Shown: positions 51,501 to 59,529, numbered from the stretch's first letter. The stretch is 59,529 bases of DNA from a virus (IMGVR_UViG_3300010885_015984:1-59529); one strand, 5' to 3'. Notes: generated by a model from the sequence alone, not told the origin. Program-made: numbers and translations.

Positions 51501-51933
51501 TCCACGAAACAATTTGATTAGCAAGATTTTTACCGTTGCTGTCTAAAATGTCTTCTGTAGTTGTAACGCTTGAAAATTTAATTAATCCACTTGCACCAAT
51601 GTTGCGTTTAGCATTATAAGATAACATACGTGCTAGACGCAAGACGCTTTCTTTACGTTCTGCTAATTCAATAAAATTTTCTCTTGATGCTAAATCAATA
51701 CGGAAACTTAGACTTTGACCTAAAAATGCAACAGCATCAATAAGGGCCATATACTCAGACGATTCAATATAATCATTGAAATCTTCTGGATAATTTTCAC
51801 GGAGATATGTAATAATAACTCGGCGTAGATTTTCAAAATCGTATGATTTGAAATCAGCATTTCTAAATGTCTGATAGATCCTAGTCCAATCTTCATTGAG
51901 TATTAAGTTATTTTGTCTGCTAGTCGTTGTCAT
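48529..51933 (-). CDS. 6: Baseplate wedge protein gp6
   Basis: 1134 residues. The N-terminus (TRIYQTFRNADFKSYDFENL, YPEDFNDYIESSEYMALIDA, FLGQSLSFRIDLASRENFI) is the signature of T4 gp6. The C-terminus has FFSINNWDFGDKFYLSELIT, IVIVPRQTTQSFGSLFEI and PDEIF, also a gp6/gpJ-type ending. In T4 the gp6 dimer forms the inner ring of the baseplate with gp25 and gp53. T4 gp6 is ~660 residues; here an extra ~450 are in the middle. It precedes the giant protein and follows gp25, as expected in the operon. Confidence 0.92.
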   Translation of the reverse strand: MTTTSRQNNLILNEDWTRIYQTFRNADFKSYDFENLRRVIITYLRENYPEDFNDYIESSEYMALIDAVAFLGQSLSFRIDLASRENFIELAERKESVLRLARMLSYNAKRNIGASGLIKFSSVTTTEDILDSNGKNLANQIVSWNDPTNTNWLEQFITILNAAMADNTEFGRSQGSGTIQGIPTEQYRFKTTSTDVPIYTFAKTVAARSMTFEIVSTAFNNEKSVYEEPPVPGNQLGFIYRNDGTGPSSQNTGFYLMFKQGSLELADFSIDVPTTNEKIAVDSANINNDDVWLFALSSAGGQLNQWTQVANLIGNNIAYNSISQNIRNIYAVNTKEDDRVDLVFADGVYGNLPQGAFRVYYRISNGLSYTIAPSELRGINISIPYANKNGQAQTLTIGLALQYSVSSSAASEDINAIRTNAPAVYYTQNRMITGEDYNLAPLSSSQDILKIKSINRTSSGISRNFEILDASGKYSSINVFADDGFIYKEETETQLNFKFANRIDILNFIKNSVEPVFTNTDVYNFYFTKFDKILFTDINSVWQNVTSDINLSTGYFKNVVDNSLLKVGVYSTSSLKYLAPSAMIRFDPPAGYAFKKGKLVLIDTDDSEQTDRLWTKVIKIVGDGTNAGRGILTSGLGPVTFNDPVPSGAIAKRIVPKFINDLPTSLESEIVTQVFNGLNFGLRFDVATSTWKIITASNLDLISDFNLGKAGDSTSNNLDSSWILAFVKDIDQYVVRIRGLNYVFGSVEQNRFYFDSNEKQYNDSVGSVVKDKVNVLGINKSSTGSAVPIGTDFTFEVDDTIKFDDGYESSIEIKVAFADSDDDGIIDNPEAFEQIVGDDTQLNYLFFEEITDEVGSQVYQLLDNSNNLILVVEKESLLDINNYVDGQLIYFYDIAENQVKQVDKTTNTLVLKSAYKGVIGRRNLKFQYVHNASVDRRIDPSVSNIIDTYLLTRSYDEAFRIYLAGGTASQPESPDSDSLKISFGSKLDLIKAISDDIVYHPVKYKVLFGAKADTKLQAQFKIVKNSTQTINDNDLKVRIVTALNEFFSINNWDFGDKFYLSELITYVLNQVSPDISNIVIVPRQTTQSFGSLFEIQSTPDEIFVNGATVDDIEIVSAITAAEVRAPINSIVTTT

Positions 51934-51974
51934 TTATAGTCCCTATATCATATTTACCAAACATTAAAATGTGG

Positions 51975-52412
51975 TCAGATAATGATAGAATTGTTCTTGT
52001 CAAAGTCAAATGTCATACGTTCATTGATGTTAAAGGGAATGTATGTTACATCTGCTTGTATCCTAATGCCCTGATCTGTACTGTCAATTAATACCTGGTT
52101 TACCGCAAGACGAGGGTCGTAGTTGATGATGTCTTCTACGTCTTTAGCAATCATCGTTTTAACATCTTCAGTAAACTGTTCAAAAAGTATATCCCAAATA
52201 ATTGTGCCAAATTCTGGGTTTTCTAACTTTTCGCCTTTGCGGATATAGAAATGATTCATTAGGTCTTGCTTAACTAAATCAATATCGTAGAGTTTGTAAT
52301 TTCTAGAATACTCTTTAGAACTAAATCCTTTATACTTAAAAGAGCCTCCTTTATCACCCACGGATGCTACATTAGTTGCTACTGTTTTCTGATTATATAA
52401 TTTGTTAGCCAT
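51975..52412 (-). CDS. 25: Baseplate wedge protein gp25
   Basis: 145 residues of the GPW/gp25 family. The core is LYDIDLVKQDLMNHFYIRKG (with the family RKGE), then PEFGTIIWDILFEQFTED, IINYDPRLAVNQVLID and ITADVTYIP-like strand (IQADVTYIPFNINERM). gp25 is the first protein of the wedge to contact gp6 and gp53 and also occurs in type VI secretion (TssE). Slightly longer N-terminus than T4 gp25 (132 aa) with a basic Ser/Gly-rich tail. Order gp5-gp25-gp6 is T4-like. Confidence 0.92.
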   Translation of the reverse strand: MANKLYNQKTVATNVASVGDKGGSFKYKGFSSKEYSRNYKLYDIDLVKQDLMNHFYIRKGEKLENPEFGTIIWDILFEQFTEDVKTMIAKDVEDIINYDPRLAVNQVLIDSTDQGIRIQADVTYIPFNINERMTFDFDKNNSIII

Positions 52413-52423
52413 AGTTTACACTC

Positions 52424-54946
52424 CTAGGTGATTGTTTTTTCACCTGACATAATTTGAGCAATTGTTATTGCACCACTCTTAACAGACTTAGGAACACCCT
52501 TAGTCATTTGTAATGGAACAAAGTGTCCGCAATCGTTTGCTCCTGCGTTATTGTGAGCTCCATAAGTTCTTAACACCTGTTGCGCAATACCTGTGTATGC
52601 ACCAAATTTATTTGCGCTATCCCATACTCCGTTTTTATACACAAGTATATCAATCGCTGCACCAAAGTTATGCCAGCTGTTGCCTGGACTTGCTGCTTGA
52701 GGACCTGTTCCTGCTTTATAGGCATCATATAATGCCTGACTACGTGCTAATGGACGTAGGCCTTCTGACACACTCATATCCCATCCTTCTTTGAAATATA
52801 AGTCTATAAATGCTTTGATACCTTTAGCAAATACTGGACGCACACTTGGATCAAGTGTATTAAGAGCATCGGCAGTACGTTTACCGTACTTACTTGGTGC
52901 AAAGAATTCCGGAGTAATTAACGCACCACCGGTTGGAATGTCGATCTTAGTTGGAATAACTGGTTTGCCGTCGGCACCAGGTACTTGTGCATCATAATCA
53001 TTTGTTTCCATAGTATGCACAACTACTTCTTTTGGTATACTTGCTTCAGTTGCGGCAACATAGCCGGGAGCAAGACTTCCTGCAACTTCTCGATCAGTGT
53101 CTGTTGGTTTTAATTGATCCGGCGCTTGGTTCTCATGTAGTAACCAAGGCTCATGCATTGGTACACGTTTCATGATGCTAGTAATCGTACCAGCTTGATA
53201 TTTTGTTGTAGCCCAATCCACCGGTGATGTTGCTGGTAAGGTGTGTACACTTAATGGCGGTGCTTCTACTGCTGCGATTGCTTGAGATGCTGCGGTTGCT
53301 GCTTCGGCTGTTGCTGTCACTGCGGCTATTCCGCCGCCTGCTGGCAATGAGAAGTAGCCTGCGGCATTTTGTGTGAACCTGCCTCCTGCTTTAATATTAG
53401 TGTCGCTACCTGATGTAAGATTAATTTTACCGCCAGTAGCTCCAACGTTCATACTACCGCCTACTGTTAATTTTCCATCAGTCGCTGCTTTGATATCTAA
53501 TGCTGCTGACGTTGTAACTTTTAATGCTCCACCGGAGAATATATCAGTTGCACCTTGTGTAGTAATCTTTGTAGCACTTGCTACACCAATATCTAAATTA
53601 GCACCAAACGTTAATTTAGCGTCAGTAGCTACTAATACATCTAGTGATGTGCCTACTGTAATTTTTCCATCCATGCCTGCGCGAAGATGTATATTTGCGC
53701 CAAAGTCTCCGTTAAATCTTCCGGCGGCTTTAACGTTAAAGTTACGGCCTGCTTCAAGATTAATATCACGGTCTGCTCGAATATTAAGATCGGTTTGTGT
53801 ATGTACGCTTACGCTATCTTGAGCATAGATATCAATCTTACCGTTGCTGGTTAACTCAATCCATGTTGTGCCTTTACTATTAGCAATGTAGATCAAGTCT
53901 TCCGAATTGTGCATTAATATTTGATGACCTGTGCGTGTACGAACACGGAAGTATTCGTTGTAAGGAATCGTTGGTTCACCGATATCATTTACTTTTTCAT
54001 CAGTCCCAACAACTTTCTTTTCAACAATATCAATATATTTCACAGGACCAGTAGATGCTGGGCTGGCTCTATGATAGCGATCATCGCCGTCATCCATTAC
54101 AAATTGCGTTCCGCCTAACCGGCTTACTGGAACTGGACTTTGTGTTTGTCCTTCGATCGTACCAATGTTTGCTTTTTTAGCATTTGTTCTTCTATCTAGC
54201 GGTCCCGGAGTACTAATACCAAATACCATGCTTGGTGCTTCTCTACGACTAGTTGTAGTAGTAACTCCGCGAACATCATCCTCTAAAAGTCCTTGTTGTA
54301 AAAATGCATCTGCAATAGGATGTACTGCTTTAGGAATTTTTTCTACATCAATTACTTGGTCACCTTCATTTAATCGTCTGTTAACTTCAGCGACAGGTAA
54401 AGGTGTTTTTTTGTTATAATCTTGATTTACACCATATTTCTTTTTGTCATCTGCATCGATATCTAATTCTTTAGAGCCACCGATTGCCGGAACCATATGG
54501 TTACCAAACCTTGATGGAATACAACCTATCCAGTATCCTTGACTTGGGTCTCCGTCAACAAACACCACTAATACTGTTACCCCAACATCTGGTGGTACAA
54601 ACCACATGCCGTAACTTTTTTGTGTATCGTTAAATGCTTCTTGTGTTGTAGAGCCTTGTGCAGAGGCACGTTGATTTAATGCCTGCTCACCTTGGGTTTG
54701 TTTTGGGATTGTTGAATTTTGTCCCATAAACTCGTAACCGGTATAGCCAAAAAATGGCTGTGCGCATCGAACAGTGTAAGTTTGTGTGTCTTCGCCCATA
54801 TTGTTACCCTGGCTTCTTAGCAAGGTCACTGCTAACCCTCCCATAAAACTAGGATCAAGGTGCCCTACAATTCTAGCCAAATATGGTCCGGTCCCAATAC
54901 CTCGTTGGTTTGTTATATCGACCGGGGTTCTACGTTCTTGTGCCAT
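52424..54946 (-). CDS. 5: Baseplate spike (gp5-like) with C-terminal M15 peptidase domain
   Basis: 840 residues. The N-terminal ~150 are a gp5 OB-fold region: GPYLARIVGHLDPSFMGGLA, CAQPFFGYTGYEFMGQNS, YGMWFVPPDVGVTVLVVFVDGD, QGYWIGCIPS. The middle (~340-540) is a triple-stranded beta-helix of short repeats (GKIDIYAQDSVSVHT, DLNIRADRDINLEAGR). The C-terminal ~130 residues are like Zn peptidases of family M15 (DD-/LD-carboxypeptidase-like): VSEGLRPLARSQALYDAY, SWHNFGAAIDI with His759 and Asp766, and DCGHF with His808. So the T4 lysozyme domain is replaced by a peptide-cleaving one at the other end. It would puncture and locally digest peptidoglycan. Confidence 0.85.
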   Translation of the reverse strand: MAQERRTPVDITNQRGIGTGPYLARIVGHLDPSFMGGLAVTLLRSQGNNMGEDTQTYTVRCAQPFFGYTGYEFMGQNSTIPKQTQGEQALNQRASAQGSTTQEAFNDTQKSYGMWFVPPDVGVTVLVVFVDGDPSQGYWIGCIPSRFGNHMVPAIGGSKELDIDADDKKKYGVNQDYNKKTPLPVAEVNRRLNEGDQVIDVEKIPKAVHPIADAFLQQGLLEDDVRGVTTTTSRREAPSMVFGISTPGPLDRRTNAKKANIGTIEGQTQSPVPVSRLGGTQFVMDDGDDRYHRASPASTGPVKYIDIVEKKVVGTDEKVNDIGEPTIPYNEYFRVRTRTGHQILMHNSEDLIYIANSKGTTWIELTSNGKIDIYAQDSVSVHTQTDLNIRADRDINLEAGRNFNVKAAGRFNGDFGANIHLRAGMDGKITVGTSLDVLVATDAKLTFGANLDIGVASATKITTQGATDIFSGGALKVTTSAALDIKAATDGKLTVGGSMNVGATGGKINLTSGSDTNIKAGGRFTQNAAGYFSLPAGGGIAAVTATAEAATAASQAIAAVEAPPLSVHTLPATSPVDWATTKYQAGTITSIMKRVPMHEPWLLHENQAPDQLKPTDTDREVAGSLAPGYVAATEASIPKEVVVHTMETNDYDAQVPGADGKPVIPTKIDIPTGGALITPEFFAPSKYGKRTADALNTLDPSVRPVFAKGIKAFIDLYFKEGWDMSVSEGLRPLARSQALYDAYKAGTGPQAASPGNSWHNFGAAIDILVYKNGVWDSANKFGAYTGIAQQVLRTYGAHNNAGANDCGHFVPLQMTKGVPKSVKSGAITIAQIMSGEKTIT

Positions 54947-54955
54947 TTATATCCT

Positions 54956-57265
54956 TTATGCCCAATTAGGTGGTATTTTAGATTCATCAGTTGGAGTTGA
55001 TTTAGGTTTTTCGTCTGGTCCAAATACTATTGCTCCAACAGTAGCATTATCTCGTTTAATTGTTGCATTAACTTCTTTTGGTGCGTTAGCTGTATCAATT
55101 GCTTGACCTGGCATTCTCAAACAAGATAGTTTTTGCTTAAACGTGCCTTCGTTGAATACACTTTCGCATTGTGTTACTTTATAAACTCCGCTAAATGGGC
55201 TTTCTGTTCCTTTGCCTCCAAAATCATATAATCCTGTTGCTTCGTTTATATCAACTGGAGTTTTGAAACTTAGATATATGTATACATCTCCACTTTCGTA
55301 ATTCATGGTGCCGTCTTCGGTTTGTTGAGGGCTGGCCTTTTTACCTGGCGAAAAATAATTCGCAAATCCGCTGTCAACCATCCAGAACGGATCACCTAGT
55401 ATTTCAACTACAATGGTTACCATTTCTGTTTGATTTTCTGTAAATGCTTTATGAAATGCTTCTGCTACTTTTAGTTGTGAATCTTCTTGATTAGACCCAC
55501 CTTTGATGCTTTTGTCTAATAACTTTGGATCTCGTAACGGTCTTGATCTACCGCCTGATGCAAATTTTGCTCCAGTGGCTGGTCCTTTGCCTGTTTTAGT
55601 TGTTGCATTTTTTTGCGTAGACGTTCCGCCTGATGTATTAGGATCAGATGCTTGTCCTGCAGAGTTTGGAGCCGACGGAGTAATTCCTGTAAAGAATGCG
55701 TTGTTAATTGTAATATCAAATTTTAATACATCAACGTTTTGTCCAGTGTATATGTAATCATATCCTTTACAGATTTTTTTCTTTAGATCGTCATATTTGA
55801 GTGCCGTGTTAGGATTGGCAAATATTGATTCATGTACTAAGAATGGCACTACTCTATAGGTAAAACGTCTAGCATAATCGCCGGTTAGGTCGTCAAATTT
55901 TAATAATTCTACTTGTACATCTAATCTAAACCATTTAATAAATCCGTCGGCAGTCCTACCGGTGGTAGATTTAGGATCAATTGCTTCTTTAACGTAGTCC
56001 GAGCTTAATACCATTTGATTAATAATAGCGGTTAGTGTTTGCCCTTGACTGAATTGGAATGTTCTATTTTTAGGATCGATGGTCATATTATCGCGCTTAA
56101 CCACTCCAGTGGCTGGATCGCGTTGATCGCCTTCTTTTTTCATAACAAAGTTACCACCTGAACTTTGACTAAATCCAAATGAAGCTCGCCCAATAGGGTT
56201 TGTGTCAAAGTCAGTTTTGAGTGCTACATCTTGGCGACCTTTAACAGTTAATGTTTCTGCTGCCTTTGGGTCAACAGTAGCTGACTCTGCATTTTTTATT
56301 TTTCCTACAGAGGTAAACTCTGATGACGAATTTGGAAACTGTATATTATATTCATCTTTTTCAGAAATTAGTCCATCTGCGAGCAATCGATCTTCAACAT
56401 CATTCAATACTTTTACAAGACTCTCTTTACCTGTAACTAATGCTTCTTCTACTGATCCTTTTTCGCCGGCCGTAATTTTTACATCGTTGTATGCTGTATT
56501 AATTGTATCGCTAAAACCTTGATGGTTGTATGGTATTGCTTCAACTTTATAGGAGCTGCCTGATTCATTAACGGTAAATTTTACGCCGACTAATTTTAAG
56601 ACAAAATACTTAGGCTTGAGTATAGTGTATTGAATTCCCTGGTCGTCAAAGCCCATAAAATCTAATCGCAATACGTACGGAGCATTATTTAGATAGTTAA
56701 CGTATCCTGCATTAACAGCGGCTAATTGTAAACTTTGTAACAACAGTCCCATAGAATAAGGTTCGTATATGTCCCATTCAAACTTAAAAGCATTTGTATT
56801 TCCTGTCTTAGGACCCGCTGTTATTACAGATTTCATACTAAAATTACTGATAAAAAATTCTGGAACACCACTAGTAGTTTGTACTCGTTGGCTGTCAAAT
56901 CGTCCTGCAGAACTTAATACTACATGCTTAAGATCGGCAGGACTATTTCTATAAGATGGAGGATTGTTAAATTGTTGCGGAGTTAAACAAGCTAATGTCC
57001 AGACAGAATTAAAAGATGCAAAATTTTCTAAAGGATTTTTTAATAAGGACGGAAGATTCTTAACTGAGGCCAATGGCTTGGTTGGATCTGTGGCAGTCTT
57101 ACTAACTCCGTTAACAATTACGTCTGTCGCTCTTGCGGGGGTTAATCCTGTAATTCTATCCACGACACCGCGCCCAACTGATGTCATTAGATCAAAATTA
57201 AGTGCTTGGCCGTTGTCCGGTCTAATAAAATCTACTAATCCCTTACCTAGATCTCTAACTGCCAT
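54956..57265 (-). CDS. Probable baseplate hub protein (gp27-like position)
   Basis: 769 residues. No clear motif, but its size class, place between gp53 and the spike, and segments with beta strands (KPKYFVLKLVGVKFTVNES, KVEAIPYNHQGFSDTI; IKWFRLDVQVELLKFDDLTG, YARRFTYRVVPFLVHESIF) are consistent with the hub that carries gp5 (T4 gp27). The middle third is Gly/Asn-rich and may be disordered (e.g. ~530-600). The last part (PSPFSGVYKVTQCESVFNEG-like; residues ~690-740) has the 'Y.V..ve..f..G.f.q.l...R' shape seen at ends of baseplate hub and tail proteins. Called from context. Confidence 0.6.
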   Translation of the reverse strand: MAVRDLGKGLVDFIRPDNGQALNFDLMTSVGRGVVDRITGLTPARATDVIVNGVSKTATDPTKPLASVKNLPSLLKNPLENFASFNSVWTLACLTPQQFNNPPSYRNSPADLKHVVLSSAGRFDSQRVQTTSGVPEFFISNFSMKSVITAGPKTGNTNAFKFEWDIYEPYSMGLLLQSLQLAAVNAGYVNYLNNAPYVLRLDFMGFDDQGIQYTILKPKYFVLKLVGVKFTVNESGSSYKVEAIPYNHQGFSDTINTAYNDVKITAGEKGSVEEALVTGKESLVKVLNDVEDRLLADGLISEKDEYNIQFPNSSSEFTSVGKIKNAESATVDPKAAETLTVKGRQDVALKTDFDTNPIGRASFGFSQSSGGNFVMKKEGDQRDPATGVVKRDNMTIDPKNRTFQFSQGQTLTAIINQMVLSSDYVKEAIDPKSTTGRTADGFIKWFRLDVQVELLKFDDLTGDYARRFTYRVVPFLVHESIFANPNTALKYDDLKKKICKGYDYIYTGQNVDVLKFDITINNAFFTGITPSAPNSAGQASDPNTSGGTSTQKNATTKTGKGPATGAKFASGGRSRPLRDPKLLDKSIKGGSNQEDSQLKVAEAFHKAFTENQTEMVTIVVEILGDPFWMVDSGFANYFSPGKKASPQQTEDGTMNYESGDVYIYLSFKTPVDINEATGLYDFGGKGTESPFSGVYKVTQCESVFNEGTFKQKLSCLRMPGQAIDTANAPKEVNATIKRDNATVGAIVFGPDEKPKSTPTDESKIPPNWA

Positions 57266-57266
57266 C

Positions 57267-57566
57267 TTAAACTCCTAGGTAATTTTCTAAATTGCTTTTT
57301 TTAGGAAGGTAGATAACTGTCCCCGGTTCAAAATCATAGATAGGATCTTTAATAACGCTCATATTGCGTTGAACAAACACCCACCATAATTTTGGATTGC
57401 CATATAAATCGTATGCTAAAAGATCTGGGCGGTGTCTATATTGATTTTCGATTACATATCGAAAGTCGTCTGGTTCAGACGGCACTGGGCGAATTTCTAA
57501 TAGTTCAAGATATAGATTATTTTCTTGTGTAGTTGCCCACGGTGATGATTTTGTATATGATGCCAT
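57267..57566 (-). CDS. 53: Baseplate wedge protein gp53
   Basis: 99 residues. YRHRPDLLAYDLYGNPKLWW followed by VFVQRNMSVIKDPIYDFEPG and VIYLPKK is the LysM-like core of gp53, a wedge subunit that joins gp6 and the hub in T4. T4 gp53 is ~196 residues; here only the core domain is present, as in other marine T4-like phages. The neighbours are gp54/48-like protein and hub, as expected. Ribosome site is weak (gggat). Confidence 0.88.
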   Translation of the reverse strand: MASYTKSSPWATTQENNLYLELLEIRPVPSEPDDFRYVIENQYRHRPDLLAYDLYGNPKLWWVFVQRNMSVIKDPIYDFEPGTVIYLPKKSNLENYLGV

Positions 57567-57568
57567 AA

Positions 57569-58693
57569 TTAAATATATCCCACTGGTCCGGCTGTTTTGC
57601 CTTTTGCATAATCTTCTAGGCTGAATTTTCTTAATCTGCGTCTGTTGTATACTGGTGACACTGTTACAGAAATCGTACTCATTACTGGAACCCAGGTGCT
57701 AGTACCAAATGTATTACATTTTATATAGTTAACATCGTCTTTTAGATCTACCGAGAACGATTTAACAATCACAGGAACTTTATCAAATATACTTGACCCG
57801 TACCCATGCAAGTGACAAATAATTGGTGGGTTTCCGGCATTTTTACCTTCGCCAAAAAACATTTTAGTTGCTGTCTTAAAGAATGTTGTAGCAGCGATCC
57901 AATAGGCTGCATCTGTTTCTGTTTCGCAACTAAACTCGCCGGATATCTGAATATCATCTACAACACTATTTTTGTAGGCTTGGAATTGATAGTTACTATG
58001 GATTGTATCAATTGAATTATAATTTGCTTTAGTTGAGACTGTGATATTTGGAGTATATGGCCAAACAACTCCGCCTGTTTCTTGAAGCCTATCAAATAAC
58101 GGGCTTTTGAACAATGTCCATTCGGCGCTAATTCTTACACGCCAATCATTTACTGCGTTTGGTGATAATTGTATTGCTGCGCCTGATTGTTTGAACAATT
58201 CTGCACCGCTTGGAAGATTGGCTCCTCGGGTTAAACTTAAAAAATTGTTTAACATTCCGGCTGCTCCTGACACATTCCCTGCTAGGCTTTGTAGGCCGCC
58301 TGCTAAATTACCGCCTGTTAGTTTGTTTAATGTTCCAGAAATATCAGCTGTAATATTACTTGTAGATCCTGCTACTGTTTGAAGGCTACTAATGCCACTA
58401 CCTACCGCACTCTGTACTGTGGTACTCAATCCGCTTAATGTTGTGCCAGCACCTGCTACAAAGCTAGATGCTCCACTTTTTAGACTGTCAGCCATTCCGC
58501 TAGCTGTACCAGTTAGTCCGTTCAGACCGCTGCCGATTCCGCCACCTAATCGACTAACTAGATTATCGAGATTGGCTTTTGATAACGCATTACCTACTTG
58601 CGGTACTTGTGCCTGAGCTTCATTTGTGGCTCTGCTAACTGATTCAGAAACACTAGCAACTAGGGTTGCCAAAGGGTTAATTGATAATGCCAT
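57569..58693 (-). CDS. Baseplate-tail tube junction protein (gp54/gp48-like)
   Basis: 374 residues. The N-terminal ~140 are low complexity Ser/Gly/Ala-rich with helix-like repeats (GLNGLTGTASGMADSLKSGA). The C-terminal ~200 are a tube-like domain: VVWPYTPNITVSTKANYNSI, NSVVDDIQISGEFSCETETD, WIAATTFFKTATKMFFGEG, PPIICHLHGYGSSIFDKVPV, VKSFSVDLKDDVNYIKC. I recognise this from proteins in T4-like marine phages called gp54 or gp48, which start and cap the tail tube on the baseplate; which of the two cannot be decided. First gene of the baseplate operon, with a late box 28 bases before the ATG and cggagat as ribosome site. Confidence 0.7.
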   Translation of the reverse strand: MALSINPLATLVASVSESVSRATNEAQAQVPQVGNALSKANLDNLVSRLGGGIGSGLNGLTGTASGMADSLKSGASSFVAGAGTTLSGLSTTVQSAVGSGISSLQTVAGSTSNITADISGTLNKLTGGNLAGGLQSLAGNVSGAAGMLNNFLSLTRGANLPSGAELFKQSGAAIQLSPNAVNDWRVRISAEWTLFKSPLFDRLQETGGVVWPYTPNITVSTKANYNSIDTIHSNYQFQAYKNSVVDDIQISGEFSCETETDAAYWIAATTFFKTATKMFFGEGKNAGNPPIICHLHGYGSSIFDKVPVIVKSFSVDLKDDVNYIKCNTFGTSTWVPVMSTISVTVSPVYNRRRLRKFSLEDYAKGKTAGPVGYI

Positions 58694-58720
58694 TTTGAGT
58701 AAATAATCTCCGTTATACTC

Positions 58721-58728
58721 TATTTATT
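58721..58728 (-). promoter_or_regulatory. Late promoter-like box AATAAATA for the baseplate operon
   Basis: On the minus strand AATAAATA ends 28 bases before the first baseplate ATG (58693). Same octamer and similar spacing as at 26458 and 34668. A partly matched arm (ttatttactc, just before the ATG) could pair with the box region, as at other late boxes, but this stem is weaker. Confidence 0.55.
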
Positions 58729-58740
58729 CTTGTAAAAATG

Positions 58741-58749
58741 TGCTATTAT
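58741..58749 (+). promoter_or_regulatory. Extended -10 host promoter for the late sigma gene
   Basis: TGCTATTAT is an extended -10 element (TGnTATAAT with one change). No good -35 is visible, as is usual for extended -10 promoters. Transcription would start about 58756, just before aggag (58759-58763) and the ATG at 58775. It diverges from the late promoter of the baseplate operon; the two share a 22-base region. Confidence 0.45.
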
Positions 58750-58774
58750 ATTAGTAATAGGAGAATCAAATCTA

Positions 58775-59529
58775 ATGATAACTGTACCTAAAATAAAGTA
58801 CCTAACCAACAAAGATCTACTTAAAGAGATCCATAGAAGTAAAAATACATACTGTACCTTCACTGACAAAGCATATGGCGATTACGATCTAATTATACCT
58901 AACTTAGAAAAGCTCAATATACGCACTATAGCAGAAGCCAAAAGAAATCGTGCATCTAGACTGAGCAAAATAGCTCATGAAGCTGCAATGTTAGCTGGCG
59001 GTAAGAAAATTCCTGCAAAAGAGTTTGAAATTGATTACAAAAAAATACCAAAACTAGACCTAGTATTTCGGGTTATGACCTTTGAGCATATTCCACTTGC
59101 TCCGGGTCGAAAGAAGACATTAAAAAATACAGCCGACAGTCACGATAAAGTAAACTTTCCTCCATTCCAACATTGGAAATTTGACGAGAAAGACAACCTT
59201 ATCTGTGTAGGTAAAAGCCATTGGAAAGGTCCGTTGGACTCTGGAGAGTTTAATAAAGAGCACGGGCAAATGACTGATAACTTAGCTCGCATGTTTTTGA
59301 AATTATGTGAGCGATATGCTACTAGAGGCAACGTCCGTGGATATACATATAACGATGAGATGCGTGGACAAGCCATTTTACAATTAACCCAAATAGGACT
59401 ACAATTTGATGAAAGTAAATCTGATAATCCTTTTGCTTACTATACTGCTGCTGTTACCAATAGTTTCGTACGTATCATCAACATTGAAAAACGTAACCAA
59501 AATATTAGAGACGACATCCTCGAGATGAA
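58775..59529 (+). CDS. 55: Late transcription sigma factor gp55 (3' truncated)
   Basis: At least 251 residues, running off the window end. The frame starts with ATG 58775 after aggag. The core GQMTDNLARMFLKLCERYAT, GYTYNDEMRGQAI, PFAYYTAAVTNSFVRIINIE and KRNQNIRDDILEM is the sigma region 2-like part of T4 gp55, which binds core RNA polymerase and recognises TATAAATA. The N-terminal ~150 residues (KIPKLDLVFRVMTFEHIPLA; FPPFQHWKFDEKDNLICVGK) are an extension relative to T4 gp55 (185 aa). In T4 the sigma works with gp33 and the gp45 clamp. It explains the TATAAATA-type boxes in the window. Confidence 0.92.
   Translation, partial: MITVPKIKYLTNKDLLKEIHRSKNTYCTFTDKAYGDYDLIIPNLEKLNIRTIAEAKRNRASRLSKIAHEAAMLAGGKKIPAKEFEIDYKKIPKLDLVFRVMTFEHIPLAPGRKKTLKNTADSHDKVNFPPFQHWKFDEKDNLICVGKSHWKGPLDSGEFNKEHGQMTDNLARMFLKLCERYATRGNVRGYTYNDEMRGQAILQLTQIGLQFDESKSDNPFAYYTAAVTNSFVRIINIEKRNQNIRDDILEM

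Noticed and set aside
51951-51958. GGTAAATA as a late promoter for gp6
   Set aside because: Two mismatches from consensus and only 18 bases from the ATG, unlike the 25-31 base spacing of the others.
58731-58736. TGTAAA/TTGTAA as a -35 box for gp55
   Set aside because: Only about 8 bases from the -10 element, far too close.
1-59529. tRNA genes, CRISPR arrays, insertion sequences, integrase or attachment sites
   Set aside because: Gaps between genes are too short for them, and no repeat-spacer pattern or recombinase motif was seen.

Overview
The window reads as part of the genome of a T4-like contractile-tailed phage (myovirus). The evidence is the block at 48529-59529: a sigma factor like T4 gp55, next to and divergent from a gp54/48-like tube-baseplate protein, gp53, a hub protein, a gp5-like spike, gp25 and gp6 in that order. 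Overlapping stop/start junctions, dense packing and AT-rich sequence fit a lytic phage. The gene content (FolE, QueE, 2OG oxygenase, twitch-type radical SAM enzymes, GT-A glycosyltransferases, very large adhesins) resembles T4-like phages from marine or freshwater habitats. The host cannot be read from the sequence. There are no tRNAs, CRISPR arrays, insertion sequences or integrase, and no stretch over 300 bases lacks a gene.

Layout. (1) 2-10000, plus strand: a 5'-truncated GT-B glycosyltransferase, then a run of small, overlapping metabolic and accessory genes: GTP cyclohydrolase I (folE), a CDGSH-like Fe-S miniprotein, an MBD4-like DNA glycosylase, a cupin, a phosphoribosyltransferase, a HIT protein, an AbrB-like protein, 7-carboxy-7-deazaguanine synthase (queE), a T4 RNase H-like 5'-3' exonuclease and several conserved phage proteins of unknown role. 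Two promoters of host sigma70 type lie in front of folE and queE. (2) 10003-21011, minus strand: eleven tightly coupled genes, read as a 116-aa protein, two GT8-like glycosyltransferases, a 209-aa unknown, two more glycosyltransferases, then five radical SAM enzymes. (3) 21076-34668, minus strand: tail fibres and adhesins, with a 2OG-Fe(II) oxygenase and a small chaperone-like gene among them. (4) 34698-58693, minus strand: a giant 4609-residue virion protein and the baseplate genes. (5) 58775-59529, plus strand: gp55-like late sigma factor, cut by the window end.

How it fits together. gp55 predicts late promoters with the core TATAAATA. Such boxes, or one-base variants, lie about 25-31 bases before genes at 58693, 34668, 26458, 21011 and 7857. 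At 21011 and 7857 the box overlaps a strong hairpin that would cover the ribosome binding site or start codon in read-through RNA but not in RNA started at the late promoter, the arrangement known for T4 gene e. The glycosyltransferase/radical SAM operon therefore looks like a late gene set made together with tail fibres. The most interesting hypothesis here is that it modifies virion proteins (or another late target) by radical chemistry and glycosylation. FolE and QueE suggest 7-deazaguanine (preQ0-type) synthesis, but QueD, QueC and a DNA-inserting enzyme are not in this window.
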